Shown: positions 8,015 to 17,229, counted from the stretch's first letter. The stretch is DNA of 64,000 nt from DAOPJM01 sp964490325 (GCA_964490325.1 CAZBBX010000009.1:1-64000), one strand, 5' to 3'. Program-made: numbers and translations. The notes: a model not told the origin generated them from the sequence alone.

Positions 8015-9508
8015 ATGCCGTACATCCTTGCGTTGGATCAGGGGACGACCTCGTCCCGCGCCATCCTTTTTGACACGGAGGGGCGCATCAAGGCGTCCGC
8101 GCAGTACGAGTTTCCGCAGTATTTTCCGCACGCAGGCTATGTGGAGCACGAGGCGGAGGAGATCTATCAAAGTGAGATCAAGGCTGTCCGCACCGTACTG
8201 GAGCAGGCCGCCGTCAAGCGCGGGCAGGTGCTGTGCGTGGGCGTGACCAACCAGCGCGAAACGACGATCGTCTGGGAGAAGGCAAGCGGCAAGCCCGTCC
8301 ATCGCGCCATCGTGTGGCAATGCCGCCGCACGGCGCCGCTTTGCGAGCAGCTGCTGCGCGAGGGCTTAGGCCCCTACATCAGCGAGCATACGGGGCTTTT
8401 GATCGACGCATACTTTTCCGCGACCAAGCTGCGCTATATTTTAGATGCCGTTCCCAACGGACAGATGCTGGCGGAGAACGGCAAGCTGCTGTTCGGCACG
8501 GTGGACAGCTACCTTGTGTGGAAGCTGACAGGCGCGCACATCACGGACTACAGCAACGCGTCCCGCACCATGCTCTTTGACATCCACAAGCTGGACTATG
8601 ACGAGCTGCTGCTGCGGCGGCTGAACATCCCGCGCTGCATGCTGCCCACGCCCCGTCCCTCGGCGGAGATCTACGGCCGCGTGAAGCAGATCGAGGGCTT
8701 GGAGGCCATCTGGGGCGTACCCGTTTCGGGCGCGGTGGGCGACCAGCAGGGCGCTTTGTTCGGGCAGGCCTGCTTTGAGGCGGGACAGGCAAAATGTACC
8801 TACGGCACGGGTGGTTTTCTGATGATGCACACGGGCGATAAGCCCGTCGCCAGTCAAAATAGCCTGCTGACCACGATCGCGTGGGGTCTAAAGGGACGCG
8901 TGTCCTATGCGTTGGAGGGCAGCATCTTCCATGCGGGCAGCGCCATCAAGTGGCTGCGCGACGAGCTGGGGCTCATCAAAAGCGCGGCGGAGATCGACGA
9001 GCTGGCGGCCTCGGTGTCGGACGCAGGCGGCGCATACTTTGTGTCCGCCTTCACGGGACTGGGCGCGCCGCACTGGGACATGTATGCGCGAGGCGCCTTT
9101 GTGGGACTGACCCGCGGCACGACCCGCGCCCACTTTGCCCGCGCCGTACTGGAGGGCATCGTCTATCAGATCACCGAACTGTCCAAGACGATGGAGGTGG
9201 ACAGCGGCTTTCCGCTGACCGAGCTGAAGGTGGACGGCGGCGTCAGCGTCTCCGACGTGATGCTGCAATTTCAGGCCGACATGCTGAAGGTGAACGTCAA
9301 CCGCCCCAAGTGTGTCGAATCCACGGCGCTTGGCGCCGCCTATCTGGCGGGCTTGGGCGCAGGCGTATACGGGGACACGGACGAGATCGCCACAAAGTGG
9401 CACTCGGAGCGTATCTTTGCCCCCAACATGGACGATCGGGAACGAAGCGAACGCATCGTTGGCTGGAACAAGGCCATCCTGCGCGCTAAAAACTGGGAGG
9501 AATCATAA
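8015..9508 (+). CDS. glpK: Glycerol kinase
   Basis: GlpK phosphorylates glycerol to sn-glycerol 3-phosphate with ATP in the cytoplasm. The 497-residue length is typical. Family motifs are clear: ALDQGTTSSRAILFD at the N-terminus (phosphate 1 loop), GVTNQRETTIVWEK, the FGGY signature region near YGTGGFLMMHTG, and ELKVDGGVSVSDVMLQFQAD near the C-terminus. It has its own promoter and a strong ribosome binding site and is followed after 3 bases by a dehydrogenase gene. No glycerol facilitator or glycerol-phosphate dehydrogenase is adjacent. Confidence 0.97.
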   Translation: MPYILALDQGTTSSRAILFDTEGRIKASAQYEFPQYFPHAGYVEHEAEEIYQSEIKAVRTVLEQAAVKRGQVLCVGVTNQRETTIVWEKASGKPVHRAIVWQCRRTAPLCEQLLREGLGPYISEHTGLLIDAYFSATKLRYILDAVPNGQMLAENGKLLFGTVDSYLVWKLTGAHITDYSNASRTMLFDIHKLDYDELLLRRLNIPRCMLPTPRPSAEIYGRVKQIEGLEAIWGVPVSGAVGDQQGALFGQACFEAGQAKCTYGTGGFLMMHTGDKPVASQNSLLTTIAWGLKGRVSYALEGSIFHAGSAIKWLRDELGLIKSAAEIDELAASVSDAGGAYFVSAFTGLGAPHWDMYARGAFVGLTRGTTRAHFARAVLEGIVYQITELSKTMEVDSGFPLTELKVDGGVSVSDVMLQFQADMLKVNVNRPKCVESTALGAAYLAGLGAGVYGDTDEIATKWHSERIFAPNMDDRERSERIVGWNKAILRAKNWEES

Positions 9509-9511
9509 AAT

Positions 9512-10621
9512 ATGGAAACAAGACCCTATTTGGACTGGACGACCGCCAAGAACTTCATGGTGGACGCGTTTATGGCGCACGGCGTACCCGCAGCTGACGC
9601 GGCGATCTCGGCGGAGGTACTGCTGGAGAGCGACCGCAGGGGCATCGAAAGCCACGGCGTCAACCGCTTCAAGCCCATCTACATCGACCGCATGGAGGCG
9701 GGCATCCTAAACCCCGTCACGGAGTACGAAGTCTTGCGGGAGACCGCCACCACGCAGGTAGCGGATGTGCACGATGGCCTGGGCATGGTCGCATCGCACC
9801 GTGCCATGGAGACCGCCATTGAAAAGGCCAAGAAGTACGGCCTTGCCATGGTGGCGCTGCGCAACAGCTCACACTACGGCATCGCGGGCTACTGGGCGAG
9901 CATGGCCACAAACGCGGGCATGATCGGCATTACGGGCACCAACGCCCGTCCGTCCATCGCGCCCACCTTCGGCGTGGAGAACATGCTGGGGACCAACCCG
10001 CTGACGGTGGGCTTCCCCACCGACGAGCCCTTCCCCTTCATGCTGGACTGCGCCACCTCCATCACGCAGCGCGGCAAGCTGGAGTACTATGCGCGCATCG
10101 GCAAGGACACGCCCAAGGGCATGGTCATCGGCAACGATGGTCAGGCGCTCACGGACACGCCGCAGATCCTGCTTGACCTCACGTCGGGCAAGGCGGCGCT
10201 GGCGCCGCTCGGCGGCATAGGCGACGAGCTGGCGGGCTACAAGGGCTACGGTTACGCAACGGTGGTGGAGGTGCTCTCCGCCGCGCTGCAGGCGGGCAGC
10301 TTCCTGAAGGCCTTGACCAACAAGGACGAGAACGGCAACAAGAAGCCCTACCACCTTGGACACTTCTTCCTGGTCATCGACCCCGAGGCGTTCATGGGTC
10401 TGGACAGCTTCCGCAAGACCTGCGGCGACATTCTTCGCGACCTCAGAGCGTCCAAGAAGGCGCCCGGCGAGGAGCGCATCTACACGGCGGGTGAGAAGGA
10501 ATACTTGGTCTGGCTGGATCGCAAGGACAAGGGCATCCCCATGAGCGAGGCGGTACAGAAGGAATTCATCGCCGTGCGCGACAAGTGCAAGCTGCCCTAT
10601 CGGTTCTCCTTTGAAAAATAG
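9512..10621 (+). CDS. Ldh-family (malate/L-lactate type) NAD(P)-dependent oxidoreductase
   Basis: The 369-residue protein belongs to the malate/L-lactate/ureidoglycolate dehydrogenase family, which has its own fold distinct from classical LDH. Visible signatures are ESDRRGIESHGVNRF, RNSSHYGIAGYWASMA with the probable catalytic His, GTNARPSIAPTFG, LGTNPLTVGFPT and GYKGYGYATVVEVLSAAL. It reduces or oxidises a 2-hydroxyacid, but the exact substrate cannot be inferred. It shares a transcript with glpK (3-base gap, GGAGG site overlapping the end of glpK), suggesting a link between glycerol use and redox disposal. A terminator follows. Confidence 0.9.
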   Translation: METRPYLDWTTAKNFMVDAFMAHGVPAADAAISAEVLLESDRRGIESHGVNRFKPIYIDRMEAGILNPVTEYEVLRETATTQVADVHDGLGMVASHRAMETAIEKAKKYGLAMVALRNSSHYGIAGYWASMATNAGMIGITGTNARPSIAPTFGVENMLGTNPLTVGFPTDEPFPFMLDCATSITQRGKLEYYARIGKDTPKGMVIGNDGQALTDTPQILLDLTSGKAALAPLGGIGDELAGYKGYGYATVVEVLSAALQAGSFLKALTNKDENGNKKPYHLGHFFLVIDPEAFMGLDSFRKTCGDILRDLRASKKAPGEERIYTAGEKEYLVWLDRKDKGIPMSEAVQKEFIAVRDKCKLPYRFSFEK

Positions 10622-10645
10622 GCGGAGCTGCCGCCTTGATCGGAT

Positions 10646-10678
10646 CGGTGAGCGGAAAAGTGCCGCTCACCGTTTTTT
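10646..10678 (+). terminator. Terminator of the glpK operon
   Basis: A 10-bp perfect stem (CGGTGAGCGG/CCGCTCACCG) with a 7-nt loop is followed by six T, 25 bases after the dehydrogenase stop codon. Confidence 0.95.
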
Positions 10679-10749
10679 ATTTATCCCGACTGCGGCCTGC
10701 TTCACGAAGAAGCCCGCTTTACGCGGGGGCGGAGCGCGTGCCGTCGGGT

Positions 10750-10778
10750 TTGCGCGATTCTGCTTGCTTTTTTAGATA
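10750..10778 (+). promoter_or_regulatory. Possible promoter of the aromatic amino acid operon
   Basis: TTGCGC (10750-10755) and TAGATA (10773-10778) are spaced by 17 bases, 35 bases before the aroF start. Both boxes are weak matches. I see no T-box or attenuator in the 130 bases between the glpK terminator and aroF. Confidence 0.35.
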
Positions 10779-10812
10779 AAGCGTGGTAGGGTCTTACTAT
10801 TCGGAGGAGAGT

Positions 10813-11823
10813 ATGATCGTCGTTTTACAGGATAGTCCCACGCCTGCGGCGTGGTCGCGCTTTACGGCCTATCTGGACGGGATAGGAGTGCGCGCCGAGC
10901 GCCTGCACGGGGAGGCGGGGGAGTTTGTTGCCCTTACGGGCAGGACGGAAGCGTTGGACGCGGAGCGCCTTAAGGCCTTTTCCTTTGTTTCGGAGCTGCT
11001 GCGCACCGATGACGCCTACCCGCTGGCAAGCCGCAAACGGCAGCCGCAAGACAGCGTGGTGCGCGCAGGCTCGGCTGCCATCGGCGGCGGCAGCCTCACG
11101 CTCATAGCGGGACCCTGCGCCGTGGAATCAGAAAAGCAGATCTGTTTGGCCGCCGAGGGTCTGCGCCTTGGCGGTGCGACGCTGCTGCGCGGCGGCGCTT
11201 TCAAGCCGCGCAGTTCGCCCTATGCCTTTCGCGGATTGGGCAAGGAGGGCCTGCGCCTGCTTGTCAAGGCGGGCAGGGAGACGGGACTGCCTGTTGTGTC
11301 CGAGATATTGGACGCCGAGGCGCTGCCCCTGTTCGACGAGGTGGATCTAATACAGGTCGGAGCGCGCAACATGCAAAATTACAGCCTGCTTCTCGCCCTT
11401 TCGCAGCAGGACAAGCCCGTCCTCTTGAAGCGCGGTCTGTCGGCGACCTACGAGGAGTGGCTTTTAAGTGCCGAGTACATCCTTTCGGGCGGCCGTGCGC
11501 AGGTCGTGCTCTGTGAGCGGGGCGAGCGCAGCTTCGAGCCGCATTGCCGCGCCACACTCGATCTTGCCGCCGTCCCCGTCATAAAGCGGCTCAGCCACCT
11601 GCCCATCTTGGTGGATCCCTCCCATGCGGCGGGAGCCGCCTATGCCGTTTTGCCCTTGGCAAGGGCGGCGGTGGCCTGCGGTGCGGACGGCGTGATGACG
11701 GAGGTGCATCCCGCGCCGGAGGAGGCGTGGAGCGACGCCGCCCAGTCCCTGACCATCGAGGCGTTCTCTGCGCTTGCAAAGCAGCTTACGGCGCTCAAGT
11801 GCTGCATCAAACAGGATGCTTGA
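10813..11823 (+). CDS. aroF: 3-deoxy-7-phosphoheptulonate (DAHP) synthase, type I-beta with N-terminal regulatory domain
   Basis: This enzyme condenses phosphoenolpyruvate and erythrose 4-phosphate, the first step of the shikimate pathway. The ATG at 10813 follows GGAGGAGAG; an upstream frame start at 10783 lacks a site. Residues 1-70 (MIVVLQDSPTPAAW onward) look like the ferredoxin/ACT-like feedback domain known from Thermotoga-type enzymes. The barrel follows with LIAGPCAVES, LRGGAFKPRSSPYAF, LIQVGARNMQN, VLLKRGLSAT and ILVDPSHAAG, which carry the metal and substrate residues. It is the first gene of a seven-gene aro operon. Confidence 0.95.
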   Translation: MIVVLQDSPTPAAWSRFTAYLDGIGVRAERLHGEAGEFVALTGRTEALDAERLKAFSFVSELLRTDDAYPLASRKRQPQDSVVRAGSAAIGGGSLTLIAGPCAVESEKQICLAAEGLRLGGATLLRGGAFKPRSSPYAFRGLGKEGLRLLVKAGRETGLPVVSEILDAEALPLFDEVDLIQVGARNMQNYSLLLALSQQDKPVLLKRGLSATYEEWLLSAEYILSGGRAQVVLCERGERSFEPHCRATLDLAAVPVIKRLSHLPILVDPSHAAGAAYAVLPLARAAVACGADGVMTEVHPAPEEAWSDAAQSLTIEAFSALAKQLTALKCCIKQDA

Positions 11824-12898
11824 TCCGTATCTTTCCATACCCGTCCCCGTGGGGGAGGGCTATACCGTGCGCATCGGCGCGGGACTTTTGGCAGCGGCGG
11901 GGGAGCTGCTGCGCCCCGTTTTGCCAAGCTGCCGCATCGTGCTGGTGACGGATGAAACTGTTGCGCCGCTCTATTTGGCGCGGGTAAGCGACAGCCTTGC
12001 GGCGGCAGGTTATACGCCGCTGCCCTGTATCATTCCTGCGGGCGAGGGCAGCAAGACCTTGGCGGGCTTTGGCGCGCTTATGGAGCGGTTTGCGGCGCTG
12101 AAGCTGGATCGCAGCTCGGCGGTGCTGGCGTTGGGCGGCGGCGTCACAGGCGATCTTGCGGGCTTTGCGGCGGGCTGCTACCTGCGCGGACTTCCCTTTG
12201 TTCAGCTGCCCACCACGCTGCTTGCGGCGGTGGACGCTTCGGTCGGCGGAAAATCGGGGGTGGATCTTCCCGCGGGAAAGAACCTTGTCGGCTTGATCCT
12301 GCAGCCCCGCGCCGTGCTCTGCGACACGGACTGCCTCAAGACCCTGAAAAGTGACGAGCTGCGCTGCGGCCTTGCCGAGGCGATCAAGACGGGCGTTTTG
12401 GCGGGAGAGGCGCTGTTTTCCCTTGCGGAGCAGGGCAGGGACGCGCCCATGGAGGCGCTGATCGCAGGCTGCGTTCGATTTAAGGCGGACTTGGTGACAA
12501 AGGATCCAAGGGATCTTAACGAGCGCCGACTTCTAAACCTTGGACACACGGCGGCGCACGCCATCGAGCGCGTGAGCGGGTATACCATCCCGCACGGAAA
12601 GGCGGTGGCGATGGGGCTTGCGCTCACGCTGCGCGCCGCATACCGCTTCAGGCTTTGCAAAAAGGAGTGCGTCTTGCGCGTGGAAGCGGCGCTTCAAAAA
12701 GCGGGGCTTGCCACGGATTGTCCGTATTGTGCAAAGGAGCTGGCGGAAGCCGCTCTTTGCGACAAGAAACGGACGGGGGATACCATCGTTTTGGCGCTGC
12801 CCCACGCCATTGGAGACTGTCGCCTGACGCCTTGGAAGGCGAGTGAGCTCTCCGCTCTTTTTAACGCGGGGCTTGACCCCGTTTCGGAGGAAGTATGA
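11816..12898 (+). CDS. aroB: 3-dehydroquinate synthase
   Basis: AroB converts DAHP to 3-dehydroquinate using NAD+ and a divalent metal. The preferred ATG at 11816 overlaps the last codons of aroF, giving 360 residues, the normal size. Motifs include IPAGEGSKTL, LALGGGVTGDLAGFAAG, QLPTTLLAAVDASVGGKSGVDL, GKNLVG, LRCGLAEAIKTG and the metal-binding NLGHTAAHAIE. The preceding gene's stop lies inside aroB, so the two are translationally coupled. Confidence 0.96.
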   Translation: MLDPYLSIPVPVGEGYTVRIGAGLLAAAGELLRPVLPSCRIVLVTDETVAPLYLARVSDSLAAAGYTPLPCIIPAGEGSKTLAGFGALMERFAALKLDRSSAVLALGGGVTGDLAGFAAGCYLRGLPFVQLPTTLLAAVDASVGGKSGVDLPAGKNLVGLILQPRAVLCDTDCLKTLKSDELRCGLAEAIKTGVLAGEALFSLAEQGRDAPMEALIAGCVRFKADLVTKDPRDLNERRLLNLGHTAAHAIERVSGYTIPHGKAVAMGLALTLRAAYRFRLCKKECVLRVEAALQKAGLATDCPYCAKELAEAALCDKKRTGDTIVLALPHAIGDCRLTPWKASELSALFNAGLDPVSEEV

Positions 12899-14157
12899 CC
12901 AATATTCGCATTTTACCCACAGCCCTTACGGGGCGGGTCAGTGCGCCGCCATCCAAATCGGAGGCGCATCGCGCCCTGATCGCGGCGGCACTGTCCACAG
13001 CGCCCACGGCGATCAGCCTTGGCGACGGCTGTGAGGATATCGAGGCGACCAAGCGCTGCCTTATCGCGCTGGGTACGGTGACGGAGCCTGTTGTAAAGGG
13101 CTTTATCCTAAAGCGCGGGCAGGGCGTCTTTGACGAGGTGCCGCAGCTGGACTGCGGCGAGAGCGCGTCCACCCTGCGCTTTTTGCTGCCTGTGGCGGCG
13201 GCGCTGTCGGACGTGAGCAGCTTTTCGGGCAAGGCCTCCTTGGCGCGGCGTCCCATACAGCCCCTTCTTGCGGAGCTGGCGCGGCACGGCGTGCGGGCAA
13301 GCGCAACAAAGCTACCGCTCACGTTGGGCGGAAGGCTCCGCAGCGGTGCGTATCGGCTTTCGGGGCAGCTCAGCTCCCAGTTCGTGACGGGACTGCTGTT
13401 TGCTCTGCCCATCTTGGAGGGGGACAGCACGCTCACCTTGGACGCGCCCCCCGTTTCCGCACCCTACATTCGTCTGACGCTGAGCATGCTGGAGCGCTTC
13501 CGCGTCCGCGTGACGGTCAACGAGGAGCTGACGAGCTTCTTAGTCGCAGGTGGACAGCGCTATCGCAGCCCCTCTTGGCTCACGGTGGGCGGGGACTGGT
13601 CGGCGGCGGCGTTCTTCCTTGCGGCGGGAGCCTTGGGCGGACCCGTCACGGTGACGGGCTTAACGCCGAACGGACAGGGGGACGCGGCGATCATCGGTCT
13701 GCTGCGGCGCTTCGGAGCCAAGATCCGCGTTGCAGGCGATGCGGTGACGGTGGAAAGGGGCGATCTGACAGGCTGCTCGATGGATTTGACGGGGCAGCCC
13801 GACCTCCTGCCGCCTTTGGCGATCGTGGCGGCGTGTGCGCAGGGTGAAAGCAGCTTTACGGGAGCGGCGCGCCTGCGCCTCAAGGAAAGCGATCGACTTC
13901 GCGCCCTCTGCGAGCTGATCAACGGCTTGGGCGGCAGCGCAGCGGAGACCTCCGATGGGCTCATCGTGGGGGGCGGCGGCCTGCGCGGCGGCGCGGCGGA
14001 CAGCCACGGCGATCACCGCATTGCAATGGCGGCAAGCTTGGCTGCCACGGCCTGCAAGGATCCCGTGCTTGTGACCAACGCGAACGTGGTGGATAAGTCC
14101 TACCCCGCTTTTTATACGGAGTACGCCGCGTTGGGAGGGCAGTACCATGTCCTCTGA
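12895..14157 (+). CDS. aroA: 3-phosphoshikimate 1-carboxyvinyltransferase (EPSP synthase)
   Basis: AroA transfers the enolpyruvyl group of phosphoenolpyruvate to shikimate 3-phosphate. The 420-residue protein shows PPSKSEAHRALIAAAL, DCGESASTLRFLLP, SGQLSSQFVTGLLFALP, GDWSAAAFFLAAG, LRLKESDRLRAL and DSHGDHRIAMA in the right order for the two-domain fold. The ATG overlaps the aroB stop as ATGA. Position 2 of the S-K-S-E-A-H-R-A motif carries Glu-Ala rather than the more common Asn-Arg seen in many class I enzymes. I do not infer inhibitor tolerance from that alone. Confidence 0.96.
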   Translation: MTNIRILPTALTGRVSAPPSKSEAHRALIAAALSTAPTAISLGDGCEDIEATKRCLIALGTVTEPVVKGFILKRGQGVFDEVPQLDCGESASTLRFLLPVAAALSDVSSFSGKASLARRPIQPLLAELARHGVRASATKLPLTLGGRLRSGAYRLSGQLSSQFVTGLLFALPILEGDSTLTLDAPPVSAPYIRLTLSMLERFRVRVTVNEELTSFLVAGGQRYRSPSWLTVGGDWSAAAFFLAAGALGGPVTVTGLTPNGQGDAAIIGLLRRFGAKIRVAGDAVTVERGDLTGCSMDLTGQPDLLPPLAIVAACAQGESSFTGAARLRLKESDRLRALCELINGLGGSAAETSDGLIVGGGGLRGGAADSHGDHRIAMAASLAATACKDPVLVTNANVVDKSYPAFYTEYAALGGQYHVL

Positions 14158-15238
14158 GCTTGGACGCCTTCTCAAACTGACTCTGTTTGGCGAATCCCAT
14201 GGCGCGGCCGTAGGCGCAGTGCTCAGCGGCCTGCCGTCGGGGGAGCGCATCGACAGGGACGCCCTTAGGCGGCTGCTGGTGCGGCGCAGCGCGGCGGGGG
14301 AGCTTGCAAGCGGCAGGCGCGAGAGCGACAGCGTCCGCTTCCTTTCGGGCGTGCGCGACGGAGCAACGACGGGAACGCCCCTTTGCCTCGTCATCGACAA
14401 TGAGGACGCAAGACCCGCCGACTATGCAAAGCTCCAAACGCGTCCCCGCCCGGGACACGCCGATCTTGCGGCGATCTGCCTTTACGGGAAGCAGGCCGAC
14501 TTGGCGGGCGGCGGACATTTTTCAGGCAGGCTCACCGCGCCCCTTTGCGCGGCGGGAGGGATCGCCTTACAAATTTTAGCGCGGCGCGGCATTGTGATCG
14601 CGGCGCACCTTGACAGCGCGTCGGACGTGCATGACGCGCCCTTTCCCCCTTCACCCGAGGCAAAGCTGTTGACGACCCTGCTCCAAAAGCCCTTTCCCGT
14701 CTTGGACGACGATGCGGGAGCGCGTATGCGGGACAGGCTGCGCACCGCAAAGGAAGCGGGGGACAGCGTGGGCGGCGTCGTCGAGTGCGCCGCCGTGGGC
14801 GTGGAGGCGGGCTTGGGCGGCCCCCTGTTCGACGGTGTGGAGAGCCGCCTGTCCGAGGCGCTCTTTGGCATCCCCGCCGTCAAGGGCGTGGAGTTTGGCG
14901 CGGGCTTTGCGGCGGCAAGCCTGTTAGGATCGCAGAACAACGATCCCTTTTATTTAGACGAAACGGGGCGGGTGCGCACCCGCGGCAACCATGCGGGCGG
15001 CATACTGGGCGGCGTCACGAACGGCGAGGCGCTTGTTGTGCGCGTGGCGGTCAAGCCCACACCCTCCATCGGAAAGACGCAGGATACCTTGGATCTCACG
15101 GACGGACAGGTCAAGCCCCTGTCGATCGGCGGTCGGCACGACCCCTGCGTTGCGCTGCGCGCCGTACCCGTGGTGGAGGCGTGCTGCGCCTTTGTCATTT
15201 TGGACATGCTGACGGAATGGGAGGGAAGAAGACCATGA
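14147..15238 (+). CDS. aroC: Chorismate synthase
   Basis: AroC forms chorismate from EPSP with reduced flavin as a catalytic cofactor. The 363-residue protein has FGESHGAAVGAVLSGLPSG at the N-terminus, RPRPGHADLAAI, GGGHFSGRLTAPLCAAGG, SQNNDPFYLDETG, NHAGGILGGVTNGE and a conserved KPTPSIGKTQ. Instead of the usual RxxxERASARET stretch it carries the GGGHFSGRLTA variant that I associate with clostridial enzymes. It overlaps aroA by 11 bases and the following mutase by 4. Confidence 0.95.
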   Translation: MSSELGRLLKLTLFGESHGAAVGAVLSGLPSGERIDRDALRRLLVRRSAAGELASGRRESDSVRFLSGVRDGATTGTPLCLVIDNEDARPADYAKLQTRPRPGHADLAAICLYGKQADLAGGGHFSGRLTAPLCAAGGIALQILARRGIVIAAHLDSASDVHDAPFPPSPEAKLLTTLLQKPFPVLDDDAGARMRDRLRTAKEAGDSVGGVVECAAVGVEAGLGGPLFDGVESRLSEALFGIPAVKGVEFGAGFAAASLLGSQNNDPFYLDETGRVRTRGNHAGGILGGVTNGEALVVRVAVKPTPSIGKTQDTLDLTDGQVKPLSIGGRHDPCVALRAVPVVEACCAFVILDMLTEWEGRRP

Positions 15239-15489
15239 ACGCCGAGATGGAGGAACTGCGCGACAGCATCGACGCCACCGACGCCAAGCTTTTGGCGCTC
15301 TTTGACGAACGGATGCGCCTTTGCGAACGCATCGGACAGCTAAAGCGCCAAGAGGGGGAGCCGCTCGTACAGTCGGAGCGCGAGGCACAGGTGCTGTCCC
15401 ATGCGGCGGCAAGCGCCTATCCGACAAGTGCGCGCCGCTTCCTTGCGGAGCTGATCGCCCTGTCCCGTTCCCTGCAGGAGCAGCCGTGA
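15235..15489 (+). CDS. Chorismate mutase, AroQ class (monofunctional)
   Basis: This 84-residue all-helical protein rearranges chorismate to prephenate for phenylalanine and tyrosine synthesis. The pattern MEELRDSIDATDAKLLALFDERMRLCERIGQLKR is the canonical first helix with the catalytic Arg and Lys. The later ALSRSLQEQ is the third helix. It is not fused to prephenate dehydratase or DAHP synthase, as it often is elsewhere. The ATG overlaps the aroC stop (ATGA), and its TGA overlaps the GTG start of the next gene. Confidence 0.93.
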   Translation: MNAEMEELRDSIDATDAKLLALFDERMRLCERIGQLKRQEGEPLVQSEREAQVLSHAAASAYPTSARRFLAELIALSRSLQEQP

Positions 15490-16727
15490 GCGGGGGCGCG
15501 TCCATCTACGGACTGATCGGCGGCAGGCTTACGCACAGCCTGTCCGTTCCCCTGCATCGGGCCTTGGGCAACGAGACCTATCGCTTGATCGAGCTGAAGC
15601 CCGATGAGCTGGAGCCTTTCCTGCGCCGACCGGAGCTTTGCGGGGTCAACGTGACCCTTCCCTACAAGCGGACGGTGCTGCCCTATTTGGACGAGCTTAC
15701 CAAGGAGGCGGCGATGATCGGCAGCGTCAACACCATCCTGCGGCGGGACGGACGGCTCATCGGCTGCAACACCGATGCGTACGGCTTAGACTATCTTTTG
15801 CAGCGGACGGGGCTGACGCTTTCCAAACGAGACACGCGCATCTTCGGCACGGGGGGCGCGGCGCGAACGGCGGCGTACCTGGCGCGGCGGCAGGGGGCAA
15901 GGCGCGTGACGCTCGTTTCCCATGCGCAGCTTGCGGCGGGACTTGCGGCGGACGACACGGCGGAGATCCTTCTTAACGCCACGCCGCTGGGCATGTACCC
16001 ACATACGGAGGGCTTGCCTGCGGATCCGACGGCGTTTCCGCGCTGCACGGGGGTGATCGATTTGGTGTACAATCCCCTGCGCACGCGCTTTTTGCAGGCT
16101 GCGGAGGCGGCGGGACTGCCCTGCGCAAACGGACTTGGAATGCTGGCGGCGCAGGCCAAGGCCGCGCACGAGCTGTTTTTTGACTGTTCCCTGCCCGAAA
16201 CGGAGAACGAGCGCCTGTATCGCCTGCTTTTGCAAAGGCAAACGGATATTGTGCTCATCGGAATGGGGGGAGCGGGGAAAAGTACCATTGGCCGCCTCTT
16301 GGCGCAGCGCAGCGGCCGCGAATTTTTCGACACGGACGAGCTGATCGCCTCGGAGGCGGGGCAGAGCATTCCCGCGCTCTTTGCCGCAGAGGGGGAGGCG
16401 GGCTTTCGCATAAGGGAGAAAGCGCTCCTTCGCCGCCTGATGACGGGGGGCGGACGCGTGATCGCCACAGGCGGCGGCGCCGTTTTGGACGCGGAGAATC
16501 GCCTGCTGCTCAAACAGAACGCCCGCGTGTATCACATCGAGCGCGCCACGGAGCTGCTTTGTGTCGAGGGAAGGCCGCTGTATGCGGGAGCGGATCTTGC
16601 CGCGCTGTACCGGGCGCGGCTGCCCTTCTACAGGCAGTGCCGCGATCAAAGCATCATAAACAACGCCACGCCCCTTGCGGCGGCGGAGGCGATCGGGAGG
16701 GATATGGATGCGTATCTTGGTGCTTGA
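15486..16727 (+). CDS. aroE: Fused shikimate dehydrogenase-shikimate kinase
   Basis: The 413-residue product joins two pathway enzymes. Residues 1-250 are shikimate dehydrogenase: GGRLTHSLSVPLHR, GVNVTLPYKRTV with the catalytic Lys, GSVNTI, NTDAYG, FGTGGAARTA (NADP site), LNATPLGMYP, DLVYNPLRTRFL and NGLGMLAAQA. Residues 255-413 are shikimate kinase: IGMGGAGKSTIGRLLA (P-loop), FFDTDELI, GFRIREKALL, IATGGGAVL and YRARLPFYRQC. The dehydrogenase part is compact and lacks the usual NRT segment after the dinucleotide fold. The GTG start at 15486 overlaps the mutase stop. Together the two halves reduce dehydroshikimate and phosphorylate the product. Confidence 0.94.
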   Translation: MSGGASIYGLIGGRLTHSLSVPLHRALGNETYRLIELKPDELEPFLRRPELCGVNVTLPYKRTVLPYLDELTKEAAMIGSVNTILRRDGRLIGCNTDAYGLDYLLQRTGLTLSKRDTRIFGTGGAARTAAYLARRQGARRVTLVSHAQLAAGLAADDTAEILLNATPLGMYPHTEGLPADPTAFPRCTGVIDLVYNPLRTRFLQAAEAAGLPCANGLGMLAAQAKAAHELFFDCSLPETENERLYRLLLQRQTDIVLIGMGGAGKSTIGRLLAQRSGREFFDTDELIASEAGQSIPALFAAEGEAGFRIREKALLRRLMTGGGRVIATGGGAVLDAENRLLLKQNARVYHIERATELLCVEGRPLYAGADLAALYRARLPFYRQCRDQSIINNATPLAAAEAIGRDMDAYLGA

Positions 16728-17187
16728 CGGACCGAACATGAACCTTTTGGGACGGCGCGAGCCGAAGCTGTATGGCACGCAGGACTATGCCGCGCTGCGG
16801 TCCTATGTGCAGCGAACGGCGGAGGAGCTGGGCGTGACGGTGGAGCTTTTGCAGTCCAACCACGAGGGTGCGCTGGTGGACGCCATACAGGACGCAGCGG
16901 ACGCGTTTGACGGTATCCTTCTTAACCCCGCCGCGTACACGCACACGAGCATTGCCATCCGCGACGCCCTGCTTGCGGTGGGGCTGCCCACCGTGGAGGT
17001 GCATCTGACGGATCTAAAGCGGCGCGAGCTGTTCCGCCGCGTGTCCTATGTGCGCACGGCCTGCCTTGCCACGGTGCAGGGCAAGGGCTTTGCCTCCTAC
17101 GGCGAGGGGCTGCGGCTGCTCGTCAAGGCCATCGAGAAAAACGGAAAGGTCTCGGCGCGGGTTGACTTCAACGGCGGGACATACTAA
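16708..17187 (+). CDS. aroQ: 3-dehydroquinate dehydratase, type II
   Basis: The enzyme dehydrates 3-dehydroquinate to 3-dehydroshikimate. The 159-residue protein begins MRILVLDGPNMNLLGRREP, with the family's active-site Asn and Arg. It continues with LQSNHEGALVDAIQDA, LNPAAYTHTSIAIRDAL and VEVHLTDLKRRELFRRVSY (catalytic His and Arg). The ATG at 16708 lies 20 bases inside the end of the fusion gene, behind GGGAGG. It closes the aro operon, which then contains all seven steps to chorismate plus the mutase. No terminator is evident before nfnA 42 bases on. Confidence 0.95.
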   Translation: MRILVLDGPNMNLLGRREPKLYGTQDYAALRSYVQRTAEELGVTVELLQSNHEGALVDAIQDAADAFDGILLNPAAYTHTSIAIRDALLAVGLPTVEVHLTDLKRRELFRRVSYVRTACLATVQGKGFASYGEGLRLLVKAIEKNGKVSARVDFNGGTY

Positions 17188-17229
17188 AATAAAGGCGACG
17201 ACCGATAAAGAAAGGATAAGCAGAAACGA

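Noticed and set aside
15786..16778. 330-codon minus-strand frame across the aroE-aroK fusion
   Set aside because: There is no family resemblance or start signal; it exists only because stop codons are rare in this GC-rich region.
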